DNA of 64,000 nucleotides from positions 11,308,501-11,372,500 of the forward strand of contig NZ_CP011509.1 in the NCBI RefSeq assembly GCF_001027285.1, given 5' to 3'. The notes beneath the pieces are model-generated. The model saw nothing but the letters and a program-made list of their open reading frames with translations, was not told the DNA's origin and did no database searches. This document shows, in pieces, positions 27,074 through 36,236 of the stretch. Each line of letters begins with the position of its first letter. The stretch's first letter is position 1. The stretch is from Archangium gephyra. GTDB lineage: Bacteria > Myxococcota > Myxococcia > Myxococcales > Myxococcaceae. The position numbers and the translations under genes are program-made.

Positions 27074-28687
27074 ATGTCCACCCGTCTCACTGGATCGTCC
27101 TCGGGGGCGCGGCCGCGCTCCTGGTGGGGCGGCCGGGTACTGATTCTCCTCTTCCTCTTCACCGCGTGCGCCACGGGGCATCCCCCGGCGCCGACAGCTG
27201 CCCGGGACTCCGGCATGGCGGGCACCACCGTGTACGAGGTGGAAGTGCTCGAGCCGGGCCACGCGGCGACACGGCCGGTGTCCATTGGCAGGGCCGAGTT
27301 CCAACGCTCCTTCCAGCGGCTCGTCCGCGAGGTGCAGTTGGGGAACAAGACCCCCCAGGAGGCCGCGCGCGAACTGCTGAAGGGACAGGTGGAGCAGCCA
27401 GCGGAGTGGCAGCAACTGGAAGGCGTGTGGCTCGCCGAGGTGTACAAGGACCGCGTCCTCACCCTGGTGCCCCAGGATGAGAACAGCCGCCTCATCCCCG
27501 AAGCGGACGAGGCCTTGCGGAGCAGGTACGTGCAGTGGTGCGCGCGGCGGGGTGGGGGTGACTGTCTGCACCTGTTCGACGACGGGCCCTACCTGCGCAC
27601 GGATGACCGGCGCACGCTGGCGCTCGCGCTCTCCTTCGGCTCGGTGCTGGAGGAGACGCTCGAGGCCCTCGGACGAGAGGTGAATCCGCGCGCGGTGGTG
27701 GCCACGTGCTTGTGGACCGTGAGTTTGTATCTGGCGTTGTGGCTGGTGCCCGAGCCAACCACGAAGGCGCTTGCCGCGAGCCTGTCCGTGATTCTGGTGG
27801 CGTGGCTGGGCGTGGACACGGTGTGGGGTCTGATGGACGGCTGGGCGCGTCTGGCCACCCAGGCCCATCAGGCCACCACCTTCGAGGAGTTGCGCGAGGC
27901 AGGTGAGCAGTTCGCCAAGGTGCTGGGGAAGGACGCGGCCCGGACGATGCTGCTCGCGGTCGGAGCATTGACGGGACGCACGCTGGGAGAGGTCGCGGCA
28001 CGGGTGCGCTCACTGCCTGGGTACAGCGCTGCGGGAGCGCAGTGGGAGGCGCAGGGCGGAGCCGCTGTCCTGGGCCGCTTGCAGGTACGTGAAATGGGAG
28101 TGGCCAGGGAGGGCGCGCTCGCCGCCGCGGTGGAGGCGGTGGAGATGGTGGTGGCCACGCCCGAGGGCGCTGTCGCGGTGGCGGTGCTCAGCCAGAACGG
28201 TTCGGCGAGCGCGGCGGGTCCGGCGCCAGGGGGGAACTCCGTCACCACCGTCCTGCGGCACCGGGGTGGCAATCAACAGGTAGTCCTCGGCAATGGCCAG
28301 CGCTGGCACCTGCCGCGTGGCAGGTCACCCCAGGACATCCCGGCGGAGGATCCGCTGGGCGACGAGCTCCAGGCCGCAGCCAATCAGGTGGCGAAACAAT
28401 GGGGGCCAGGCGAACTCACACGCGACGAGAAAGCGGCCATCAACGAGGCCATTGAGGCGGGCAATTATTTTCAGGCATCCCGGCTGGAAGGACAGGCCCG
28501 TGGGCGCTGGGTCGAGGCGCAGCTGCGAGAGTTGTTCAAGCACCTGAAATGGAAACGCCAAGGGGTCGATATCACGGGCCCTAACGGGCAGGAGTACCAT
28601 TATGAGGTGCTCGCCGGGTCAGCGGATAACTTCGGACGCCACGGACGCCGGATGTATGACGTCTTCTTCCGGATGATCTTCTTCTGA
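27074..28687 (+). CDS. SitA5-like lipoprotein polymorphic toxin
   Basis: A 537-residue lipoprotein (lipobox LFTACATG near residue 34). The N-terminal region (YEVEVLEPGHAATRPVSIGR, then FQRSFQRLVREVQLGN) and two hydrophobic stretches (~215-255) recall the SitA5 group of swarm-inhibition toxins. The variable C-terminus begins after about residue 430; its end (KWKRQGVDITGPNGQEYHYE, then DNFGRHGRRMYDVFFRMIFF) is the presumed toxic domain, activity unknown. SitA toxins pass between kin cells through TraAB outer-membrane exchange and kill those lacking the immunity protein. GGAAGG precedes ATG 27074. The family call is from memory of the pattern, not a search. Confidence 0.75.
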   Translation: MSTRLTGSSSGARPRSWWGGRVLILLFLFTACATGHPPAPTAARDSGMAGTTVYEVEVLEPGHAATRPVSIGRAEFQRSFQRLVREVQLGNKTPQEAARELLKGQVEQPAEWQQLEGVWLAEVYKDRVLTLVPQDENSRLIPEADEALRSRYVQWCARRGGGDCLHLFDDGPYLRTDDRRTLALALSFGSVLEETLEALGREVNPRAVVATCLWTVSLYLALWLVPEPTTKALAASLSVILVAWLGVDTVWGLMDGWARLATQAHQATTFEELREAGEQFAKVLGKDAARTMLLAVGALTGRTLGEVAARVRSLPGYSAAGAQWEAQGGAAVLGRLQVREMGVAREGALAAAVEAVEMVVATPEGAVAVAVLSQNGSASAAGPAPGGNSVTTVLRHRGGNQQVVLGNGQRWHLPRGRSPQDIPAEDPLGDELQAAANQVAKQWGPGELTRDEKAAINEAIEAGNYFQASRLEGQARGRWVEAQLRELFKHLKWKRQGVDITGPNGQEYHYEVLAGSADNFGRHGRRMYDVFFRMIFF

Positions 28688-28705
28688 CAGAAAGCAAGAG
28701 GGCAC

Positions 28706-29314
28706 ATGAACATCATCTATGAAGACCGGGAGATGGAGGGTGAGCGGCTGGAACTGGCCGGCAAGGAAGAAATCTACTTCCTCGGTCCGAACCTGACCCT
28801 GCGGCGTTGCACCCTGGTACTTCGCGTGCCCGCACGCTGGTTGCACATCCTGCCCACGCGCTTCATTGATTGCTCCATCCAGGTGAAGCAGGAGTTGAAG
28901 AACCATGATTGGTCGAGGGCGTTCCTGAAAGGCTGCCGGTTCACCGGGCGCTTGACGGGCTGTGACTTCGGCCATCGGCTCCCCCACTGGCCGGGCCGGG
29001 AAAACGGCGGCATCGAGGACTGCGACTTCTCCGAGGCTCAGTTGCAGGGCTGCCGCTTCCACGGCTGTGACATGCGGACCCTGCGCCTGCCATCGTGGCC
29101 TTGCTTCACTCTCCTGGATCCCATCGGCAAGAGCCAGGAGTTGAACAGCCTCAAGTGGCCAGGCCGGTCTCACATCATCGTGGTAGGCCTCGATACCGAG
29201 CCCCCCTCCACCGTGGCTGTGACCTATCACGCCCCGACGGTCGCGAAGCGGTACGGGACCACTCCGGAAGAGCTCAAGGCTGTCATCGAGAAGCTCGACT
29301 TCGTCGTCTACTGA
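28706..29314 (+). CDS. Presumed immunity protein for the SitA5-like toxin
   Basis: A 202-residue soluble protein starting 18 bp after the toxin stop, with AGAGGG upstream. The middle has loosely pentapeptide-like repeats (GCRFTGRLTGCDFGH, IEDCDFSEAQLQGCRFHGCD), suggesting a right-handed beta-helix. The rest (DTEPPSTVAVTYHAPTVAKR) is unrecognised. Position and co-translation make it the cognate immunity gene; that role is inferred, not shown by a domain. Its stop is 4 bp from the convergent spermidine-synthase-like gene. Confidence 0.7.
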   Translation: MNIIYEDREMEGERLELAGKEEIYFLGPNLTLRRCTLVLRVPARWLHILPTRFIDCSIQVKQELKNHDWSRAFLKGCRFTGRLTGCDFGHRLPHWPGRENGGIEDCDFSEAQLQGCRFHGCDMRTLRLPSWPCFTLLDPIGKSQELNSLKWPGRSHIIVVGLDTEPPSTVAVTYHAPTVAKRYGTTPEELKAVIEKLDFVVY

Positions 29315-29318
29315 CGGC

Positions 29319-31898
29319 TCAGTGCCCCGCGGGCCGCAGGCAGTCCAGCTCCAGGTCCAGCAGGAAGGACAGGAAGGCGTTGTCGCCCACCTGAGCGCGA
29401 GCCTCCTCCACCCGTGCCCGCGCCGCGTCCCACTCCCCTCCCCGCTTGAGCCGCGTGGACTCCAACACCCGCCGGTTGGCCTCCAGCTCGCGCGAGAGCC
29501 GCACCCCGTCCAATCCCTCTCCTCGCACCAGCGCCGGCTGTTCCGCCATCGCGAGCAGTGCCTCCGGATCGAACGGCTTGTCCGCGTTGAACAAGAAGTA
29601 CTCCACCGCCGGGTGGTCATCCGTCACCGGTGCATAACCCCGCGTCCAGCGCCGCAGCGCCTCCGTGCCCGCCACGTACGTGCCCATGAGGCCATACGGC
29701 GAGGTGAAGCCCACGTCCGCCAGCGAGCGCGCCACCGGCGCCTGCGCCCACCGCGCCTCCCAGCCCGCCACGTCCACCCCCAGCGGCCGATCCGCCGCCA
29801 CCAGCACCGCCTCGTAGTCCGAGGGAATCCACAGCGTCACCTCGGAGAAGGCCTCCAGCAGCGAGGACACCATGCCCCGCGTCAGGTTGTCCGGCTGCTG
29901 CTGCAAGGGAATCCACTGCGCCAGCACGCCCCCCGGCGCCAGCCGCTGCTTCACCTCCCGGTAGAACTCGGTGGTGTAGAGCCCCACCACGCCCGCCGAG
30001 CGCGGCGGCGGCGGCTCGAAGGAGATGACGTCGTAGCGGCCCTGGGAGGCCAGCAGGAAGTGGCGCCCGTCGTCGAACACCACGTGCGTGCGCGGATCCT
30101 CCGCCGCGCCGTGGTTGTGCTCGGCGAAGTGGGGCGCAGCGGCCAGCACGTCCGGATTCGTATCCACGATGGTGAGCGAGCGCAGGCCCGGGTGGCTCGT
30201 GAACGAGCCCGCGGTGCTGCCCGTGCCGAAACACACCTGCAGCACCTCCCTCGGCTCCGGGTGCAGCAACATGGGCAGGTGCGCCAGCGTGGCCATGTAG
30301 CGCTTCCTCGGCAGCGCCGTGTTCGCGTACGACACCGAGCCGAACAGCAACTGCTGGTGACGGAAGCTCCGCTCCCGGCACCCCGGGCCACACGCGTACA
30401 ACCCCGAGTCACACACCGACGCGTTGTCGTACTCGAGCACCGCCAGCGCTCCGTCCACGCCCTCGCGCACGAAGCGCACCCGCGAGTCCACATGGTCGGC
30501 GAAGGCGCGCACCAGCAAGTCGCCGGGCACCATCACCACCGCCACCGCGAGCAGCGCCGCCCCCGCCCACATGCTCCGGCGCGCGCGCGGCTGCGCCTCC
30601 GTATCCAGCGCCTGCACCCCGAGCGCCAGCGCCATGTTGAGCGCGCACACCAGGACGAACGTCCACTGCGTGCCCACCGCCGGCACCAGCACGAAGCCCA
30701 CCGCCAGCGAGCCCACGATGCCACCCAGCGTATTCACCGAGTACAGCAGGCCCACGTTGCTGGCCGCGTTCGCCACGTGCCGCGTGGTGAGCTGCACCAC
30801 CAGCGGGAAGATGATGCCGATGAGCGAGGCGGGCACGAGGATGACGAGCGCCGCGTGCAGCAGCATGCCCACGTAGACGGCGTTGGGGCCCCAGCCGCCC
30901 ACCAGGCCGGACAGCAACTGGCTCACCGGACGCGACAGGCCCAGCAGCGCCATGGACAACAACCCCGCGAAGGCGAGCAGCGACTCCACGGTGACGAAGA
31001 GCTCCAGCTCACGCACCCGCCCGGCCAGCTTCAGCGAGTACACGAACCCTCCCACCACCAGCCCCAACAGGAACGTCACCAGGAGGATGGTGAAGGCATA
31101 CGTGGTGGAGTCCAGCGAGGTGGACAGCAGGCGGAACCAGAGCACCTCGTAGGAGATGGACGCGAAGCCACACAGCGCGAAGGCCGCGACGAGCAGCGTG
31201 CGGCGCGAGCCCTGGAAGGCCGAGGCCTCCCCCGGCGACTCGGGCGCCGCGGGCGCGGAGGCGGAGAGCGGCTCGGGGCGCAGCCACAGGTGCAGGAGCA
31301 CCACCGCGAGTCCCACGAGCACGTTGAGCCCCGCGGCGAGCGCCGCCGTGCGCCACAGCCCCACCGCGCCGATGAGGTAGAAGCCCGCCAGCCCGCAGCC
31401 CAGTGCCGCGCCCAGCGTGTTGAGCGAGTACAGCACCCCGAAGGAGCGCCCCAGCCCCTCCAGCTCGCGCGCCACGAAGCGCATGAGCACGGGCAGCGTC
31501 CCGCCCATGAAGAAGGTGGGCGGCAGCACCAGCAGGAAGGCCAGCACCCCGCGCACCGGCAGCGGCCCTCCGCCCGGCAGGCCCAGCGCGGAGAGCCCCT
31601 CGGGCAGCGAGGCCAGCACCCGGGTGATGCCCAGCGCGAGCACGCCCGTGGCCGCCTCCAACAACCCATAGGCCAGCAGCGGGTGCTTCAGCCTGTCCGC
31701 GACCCGCCCCCACCCCAGGCTGCCCAGGACGAGCCCCGCCAGGAAGGCGGACACCACCAGACTCGCCGCGAACGTGGTGTGGCCCACCACCAGCGTCAGG
31801 TAGCGGACCCAGATGACCTCGAAGACGAGCCCGCTCATGCCCGAGGCGACGAAGAGCAGACCCACGGCGGCGAATACCCTGGCGGAGATGCGATTCAC
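29319..31898 (-). CDS. Membrane protein with MFS-like half and spermidine-synthase-like methyltransferase-fold domain
   Basis: An 859-residue protein. Residues 1 to ~470 hold about 12 or more hydrophobic helices (GLLFVASGMSGLVFEVIWVR, FFMGGTLPVLMRFVA, GVLYSLNTLGAALGC), the membrane part seen in fused MFS/spermidine synthases. A soluble domain follows with a Rossmann core: QVCFGTGSTAGSF (~554), LTIVDTNPDVLAAAPHF, DDGRHFLLASQGRYDVISFE and YREVKQRLAPGGVLAQWIPL. Substrate unknown; polyamine synthesis is not proven. The start is GTG 31898 without a clear ribosome site. It is last in the operon with the octaheme cytochrome, 66 bp away. Confidence 0.85.
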   Translation of the reverse strand: MNRISARVFAAVGLLFVASGMSGLVFEVIWVRYLTLVVGHTTFAASLVVSAFLAGLVLGSLGWGRVADRLKHPLLAYGLLEAATGVLALGITRVLASLPEGLSALGLPGGGPLPVRGVLAFLLVLPPTFFMGGTLPVLMRFVARELEGLGRSFGVLYSLNTLGAALGCGLAGFYLIGAVGLWRTAALAAGLNVLVGLAVVLLHLWLRPEPLSASAPAAPESPGEASAFQGSRRTLLVAAFALCGFASISYEVLWFRLLSTSLDSTTYAFTILLVTFLLGLVVGGFVYSLKLAGRVRELELFVTVESLLAFAGLLSMALLGLSRPVSQLLSGLVGGWGPNAVYVGMLLHAALVILVPASLIGIIFPLVVQLTTRHVANAASNVGLLYSVNTLGGIVGSLAVGFVLVPAVGTQWTFVLVCALNMALALGVQALDTEAQPRARRSMWAGAALLAVAVVMVPGDLLVRAFADHVDSRVRFVREGVDGALAVLEYDNASVCDSGLYACGPGCRERSFRHQQLLFGSVSYANTALPRKRYMATLAHLPMLLHPEPREVLQVCFGTGSTAGSFTSHPGLRSLTIVDTNPDVLAAAPHFAEHNHGAAEDPRTHVVFDDGRHFLLASQGRYDVISFEPPPPRSAGVVGLYTTEFYREVKQRLAPGGVLAQWIPLQQQPDNLTRGMVSSLLEAFSEVTLWIPSDYEAVLVAADRPLGVDVAGWEARWAQAPVARSLADVGFTSPYGLMGTYVAGTEALRRWTRGYAPVTDDHPAVEYFLFNADKPFDPEALLAMAEQPALVRGEGLDGVRLSRELEANRRVLESTRLKRGGEWDAARARVEEARAQVGDNAFLSFLLDLELDCLRPAGH

Positions 31899-31964
31899 GG
31901 GAGGTACGACTCTACCCCGGCTCGCGCCTCCCCGCCGCTCCGCCCGCAGGAGGGGCAGGCGGGC

Positions 31965-34019
31965 TCAGCGGCCCGGGCCCCTCCGCATGAACTCCAGCCG
32001 CTGCCGCGCCCCCCGGTGCTGGGAGTCGAACCGCAGCGCCTCCTCCAGCCGCTCCTTCGCCTTCGGCAAGTCCCCCTGGCGCGCGTAGACGTCGGCCAGC
32101 ACCACCAGCACCTCGGCGTTGTACGGCTGCATATCCAGGGAGCGCTCCAGCTCCTGGACACCGGTGGCCAGGTCTCCCCGGCGCAGCGCCAGCTGGCCAA
32201 GCATCACGTGCGGCATCGTCAGCCCCTCCGACTCGGGCTGGTGCGCCAGCGTCTCCAGCGCCGACAGCCCGCGCGCATCTCCCACGCCCGCGAGCGGAAT
32301 GGCGGCGGCCTGCCGCACCCAGAGCGACTTGTCCTTCAGCAGCGGGGCGAGCACGTCCGCCACGTCGCGCGTGCCCGTGGTGGACAGCGCCTCGGCGATG
32401 TCCGAGCGCAGGATGGGGTCGGTGGCCGTGGCGAGCGCCGCCTTCAGCGCGGGCACCGCCTCCTTGCGGAAGCGCTGGGCCAGCAGCTGGGCCGCCACAC
32501 CCCGCAGGGCCGGCGCCTCCTTCTTGTCCGCCAGCACCTGCTCCAGCGGCACGCGGCTGTCCGCGGCCGTCTTCGTCGCGATGGCGTCCGCCAGCCGCAG
32601 GCGCCGCGCCTGCCGCTGCTTCGCGTTGGGCCACCACTTCTCCAGCGACTCCGCCATCGCCTCGGGCGAGGCCTTCTCGTGCGTGTGGCACGCGTTGCAC
32701 GCATTGGGAATGTCGTGCTTCACCGTGTTGCGCGGCACCGGCACGTCGATGGCGTGGTCCGCGAAGTGGTCCAGCACGCCGGAGATCGTCGGCGGCATGT
32801 GGCAGGCCACGCAGTCCTGCGCCTCGGCCGAGGCGTGGTGCGTGTGCCGGGTGCCCTCGGCGACCTCCTTCGCGTGGCAACCCTGGCAGCTCGCCGAGCC
32901 CACCGTCACGCCCTTCGCGAGGTGCTTGGGCTGCTTGAGTTCATTGTCCGTGTGCTCCGCGTGGGGCGCGGTGTGGCAGGTGAGGCACGTGGCGCCGCCC
33001 TGCAGGTAGCAACGCGACTGGGTGAGGGCCTGGTACTCGAAGCTGGACGTCTTCGGACGTCCATCCTCGAAGAAGTCGCCGGAGCGCTGATTGCCCAGCA
33101 GCACCAGCATGGGCTGGTAGTAGTCCTCGTAGCGCTTCCCCGGCTGATACCGGTGCGCCGCGTCCAGCAGCGGGAAGAGCGTGCGGTGCGGCCCATGGCA
33201 CTGCGCGCACACGGCCAGCGCCTGCTGGGGCGGAAGCTTCGACGGCTGGATGATGTCTTTGGTGAGCTGCGTGTCCACGTGGCGCGCGCCGGGGCCATGA
33301 CAGCTCTCGCAGGCCACGCCCGCGTCCGCGAAGCCGGTGCTCCACTTGTGGCTGGCGCGGTCGTAGCGCGTGTTGAGGCCGGTGACGTGACAGTCCAGGC
33401 ACGAGTGCTGGCTGTTGCGCTGCCAGTTGGCCCAGAAGAAGGGATGGTCCGGCGTCAGCGCGCCCTGCTTGGACTCGGAGTAGTCCACCCACTCGCCCTT
33501 GCCGGTGACGTGGAAGTAGATGGGCAGCACCTGCCAGCGCCCGTCCGGCATCATCGTGACGGGGTCCTGCATCCGCTTGCCCCCCACCACCCACTGCACC
33601 GGGTACGCCCCGAGCGCGCCGCCCGGCCCCTTCGTGCGCATGGCGTAGTGCGAGTCATCCTGGGAGATCATCCACGCCTCGCTGGAGTCTCCCTTGTAGT
33701 GGGCGTTGTTGAAGTCGCCGACCACGTAGTCCGGAGTGGCCTCCGAGAGCGCACGGGCATGCCAGTCCTTGCGCCATGCGGCGTGCTCGCCGTCATGGCA
33801 CTCGCCGCACTTCTCCGAGCCGACATAGCCAGGAGGCGGAGGCAGCAGCTCCGCCGTCACCTTGGGCGCGGGCGCAGCGGGCGCTGGCGGCGCGGCACGT
33901 ACGGTGGAGGGCGCGGCGGGCGGAGCATCCGGCGCGGCTGGGCGCCGGAGCACAACGGCCCCACCCGCCAGCACGAGGAGGACGGCAACCGCGAGGAAGA
34001 GCGTACGGGAGCGGGGCAT
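31965..34019 (-). CDS. Octaheme cytochrome c with HEAT- and TPR-like repeats
   Basis: A 684-residue exported protein with an N-terminal signal/anchor (LFLAVAVLLVLAGGAVVL) and a Pro/Ala linker. Eight CxxCH haem sites are visible in order: CGECH (~71), CLDCH, CESCH, CAQCH, CLTCH, CQGCH, CVACH and CNACH (~443). The pattern resembles cytochrome c554/NrfB-type multihaem proteins. From about residue 475 come HEAT-like helices (PALRGVAAQLLAQRFRKEAV) and then TPR-like repeats (GDLATGVQELERSLDMQPYN, GDLPKAKERLEEALRFDS). Probably a periplasmic electron carrier. ATG 34019 begins the signal sequence. It is co-directional with the flanking genes. Confidence 0.9.
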   Translation of the reverse strand: MPRSRTLFLAVAVLLVLAGGAVVLRRPAAPDAPPAAPSTVRAAPPAPAAPAPKVTAELLPPPPGYVGSEKCGECHDGEHAAWRKDWHARALSEATPDYVVGDFNNAHYKGDSSEAWMISQDDSHYAMRTKGPGGALGAYPVQWVVGGKRMQDPVTMMPDGRWQVLPIYFHVTGKGEWVDYSESKQGALTPDHPFFWANWQRNSQHSCLDCHVTGLNTRYDRASHKWSTGFADAGVACESCHGPGARHVDTQLTKDIIQPSKLPPQQALAVCAQCHGPHRTLFPLLDAAHRYQPGKRYEDYYQPMLVLLGNQRSGDFFEDGRPKTSSFEYQALTQSRCYLQGGATCLTCHTAPHAEHTDNELKQPKHLAKGVTVGSASCQGCHAKEVAEGTRHTHHASAEAQDCVACHMPPTISGVLDHFADHAIDVPVPRNTVKHDIPNACNACHTHEKASPEAMAESLEKWWPNAKQRQARRLRLADAIATKTAADSRVPLEQVLADKKEAPALRGVAAQLLAQRFRKEAVPALKAALATATDPILRSDIAEALSTTGTRDVADVLAPLLKDKSLWVRQAAAIPLAGVGDARGLSALETLAHQPESEGLTMPHVMLGQLALRRGDLATGVQELERSLDMQPYNAEVLVVLADVYARQGDLPKAKERLEEALRFDSQHRGARQRLEFMRRGPGR

Positions 34020-34053
34020 GTGGTGGGGGGCGGAGACCTGGTGAAACCCTACT

Positions 34054-34266
34054 TCAACCGCGCGTCGCTTGCTGAGCGGCCGCGCCACTCGGAGCCGGCA
34101 CCCGTGGGTGACGCCGTGCACGAAAGTCGCTGCGCAAAACATCCACCATGCCCGCCTGCCCGCACGCGATGCAGGCAATAGACGGATCCTCGGGCGAGGA
34201 ATGCAGCTCGACGGGAGCGCCCGCCGGAAGGCGCCGCACATACCCGTCCAACAAGAGTCTCTTCAT
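34054..34266 (-). CDS. Small CxxC protein
   Basis: A 70-residue protein (MKRLLLDGYVRRLPAGAPVE) with one CxxC pair in PSIACIACGQAG, possibly metal-binding. Its ATG overlaps the response-regulator stop by one base (TGATG), the main argument that it is real, and it ends 34 bp before the octaheme cytochrome. Function unknown. Confidence 0.6.
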   Translation of the reverse strand: MKRLLLDGYVRRLPAGAPVELHSSPEDPSIACIACGQAGMVDVLRSDFRARRHPRVPAPSGAAAQQATRG

Positions 34267-34715
34267 CACGGCGGAACCTCACTCGTCCGGAGCCCCGGGC
34301 CCTGGTGCATGGAAATCTCCCGGCGCACGGTGGCTGTCAGGACCTTCAGGTCCACCGGCTTGTCCAGGAAGGCGCGCACTCCCAACCGCCGCGCGGCCTC
34401 ACGCGTCGCGTCATCCGCGAAGGCCGACAGGATGACCACCGGGCAGAACAACCCGGCCGCCTGCGCCTGGAGGAGCACGTCCAGCCCGGTGAGCCCCGGC
34501 CTCCGCGCATCCGACAGGAGGAGATCCGGCGGCTGCAGCGGACCGCCACACACCCGCGTCAGCGACACGTAGTCGGACAGCTCGAAGCCATCCTCCAGCG
34601 CGACCACCGCGTAGCCCGCCCGTGCCAGCGTCAGCGTCAGGAGCGCACGCAATTCGGTGTCATCCTCGGCCAGCAGGATGCGCGGTGGGTGGGGTTCCGA
34701 GGGAGGGGAAGACAT
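34266..34715 (-). CDS. Response regulator, receiver domain only
   Basis: A 149-residue single-domain CheY-like protein. It has the acidic pair in ILLAEDDTELRALL, the phospho-acceptor Asp in PDLLLSDARRPGLTG, the Ser of VILSAFADDATR and the conserved Lys in RAFLDKPVDLK. There is no output domain. ATG 34715 is used; the frame extends upstream but without family sequence. The stop overlaps the next gene's start, so it is the first gene of an operon leading to the octaheme cytochrome and the membrane synthase. Confidence 0.88.
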   Translation of the reverse strand: MSSPPSEPHPPRILLAEDDTELRALLTLTLARAGYAVVALEDGFELSDYVSLTRVCGGPLQPPDLLLSDARRPGLTGLDVLLQAQAAGLFCPVVILSAFADDATREAARRLGVRAFLDKPVDLKVLTATVRREISMHQGPGLRTSEVPP

Positions 34716-34970
34716 CACGGCACACCACCCGGGCGGAGAGAGAATCCCCTTCCACAGCAGGACCTGTGCCAGAGGGATGCCCCGCCCCACGAGGCCGCGC
34801 ATCCGGGAGCGGAGCCCCGAGTCATTCTGCCCCGCGGGGGGCACTCTGCCCCATGCCTCCCCACGTCAGGGACCTGTCATCTCCGCCACCGCCGCGCTCA
34901 TCCCCCGCGCATGACGCCGCGACAGGCGTTATCCAGGGGGCCCCATCCGCTTCACCCTGGAGAGTCGACC

Positions 34971-36182
34971 TTGAGCACGAGCACCAACCGTCACGACCTG
35001 TGGGCGCCGGAGGCGCGCGCCAACCCCCTCCCCGTCTACGCCCGCATGCGGCAGGAAGCCCCCCTCGTCCGGCTGTTCGACCCCTACTACAAGGTCCCCA
35101 TCTGGATGGCGACCCGCTACAAGGACGCGGTGGAGCTGATTCGCGACCCGCGCTTCACCAAGGACATGCGCAAGCTGCCCGACAGCTCGCCGTCCAAGCA
35201 GCTGCGCTCCGGCGAGAGCGACGTCTTCAACCAGCACATGCTCTCGGTGGATCCGCCCGACCACACGCGCCTGCGCACGCTGGTGTCCAAGGCCTTCACC
35301 CCGCGCCGCGTGGAGGAGCTGCGCCCGCGCATCACCGCCATCTCCCACCGGCTGCTGGACGCCGTGCAGACGAGCGGCTCCATGGATCTGCTCGACGCCT
35401 ACGCCTTCCCCCTGCCGGTGACGGTCATCGCCGAGATGCTCGGCGTGCCGCAGGAGGACCAGGACCAGTTCCGCGAGTGGACGAACATCGTCATCAACCC
35501 GCCCCTGGATGGAGACCTCCAGAACGTTCGCAAGGCCGGCATGCAGTTCGCCCAGTACTTCCAGGGCATGATGGCCAAGCGCCGGGCCGAGCCCCGGGAT
35601 GATCTGCTCAGCGCCCTGCTGGCCGTGGAGGAGCAGGGAGACCGGCTCTCGCCCATGGAGCTCACCAGCATGCTCTTCCTGCTGCTGGTGGCGGGCCACG
35701 AGACGACGGTGAACCTCATCGGCAATGGCGTCTGGGCGCTGCTCAACCACCCGGAGCAGCTGGAGCGGCTGCGCGCCAACCCCGCCCTCATCGAGTCCGC
35801 GGTGGAGGAGATGCTGCGCTTCCGCGGCCCGGTGGAGACCAGCACCCAGCGCTGGGCGACCCAGGAGCTCGAGTTCCGCGGCCAGGTGATTCCCGCCGGC
35901 GAGACCGTGGTGGCCTCGCTGCTGGCGGCCGACCATGACCCCGAGCACTTCGCCGAGCCGGAGCGCTTCGACATCGCCCGCGAGCCCAACCGGCACATCG
36001 CCTTCGGCTTCGGCATCCACTTCTGCCTGGGCGCGCCCCTGGCCCGGCTCGAGGGCACCATCGCCATCAACCTGTTGCTGGAGCGCATGCCCCGGCTGCG
36101 CTTCGCGGAGGACCCGGCCCGGCTGCGCTGGCGTGACGGCATCCTCGTCAACGGCCTGCAGCGCCTGCCCGTGGCCTTCTGA
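34971..36182 (+). CDS. Cytochrome P450
   Basis: A 403-residue soluble bacterial P450. It has the oxygen-binding I-helix LLVAGHETTVNLI (~241), the ExxR of ESAVEEMLRFRGPVE, and the haem-ligand loop FGFGIHFCLGAPLARLEG with the cysteine at about residue 352. SVDPPDHTRLRTLVSKAFTP is typical of class I bacterial P450s. The start is TTG 34971 with GGAG nine bases upstream. No ferredoxin or ferredoxin reductase lies nearby, so electrons must come from elsewhere; the substrate is unknown. Confidence 0.92.
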   Translation: MSTSTNRHDLWAPEARANPLPVYARMRQEAPLVRLFDPYYKVPIWMATRYKDAVELIRDPRFTKDMRKLPDSSPSKQLRSGESDVFNQHMLSVDPPDHTRLRTLVSKAFTPRRVEELRPRITAISHRLLDAVQTSGSMDLLDAYAFPLPVTVIAEMLGVPQEDQDQFREWTNIVINPPLDGDLQNVRKAGMQFAQYFQGMMAKRRAEPRDDLLSALLAVEEQGDRLSPMELTSMLFLLLVAGHETTVNLIGNGVWALLNHPEQLERLRANPALIESAVEEMLRFRGPVETSTQRWATQELEFRGQVIPAGETVVASLLAADHDPEHFAEPERFDIAREPNRHIAFGFGIHFCLGAPLARLEGTIAINLLLERMPRLRFAEDPARLRWRDGILVNGLQRLPVAF

Positions 36183-36236
36183 GCGCCCGCCTTCCGAGCC
36201 CACCGCGCGGGAAGTTCATGCCAGGATGAGCCGCGC

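Noticed and set aside
29322-34181. 1619-codon open plus-strand frame over the cytochrome operon
   Set aside because: Arg/His/Gln-rich, no motif; the minus-strand genes carry eight haem sites and clear domains.
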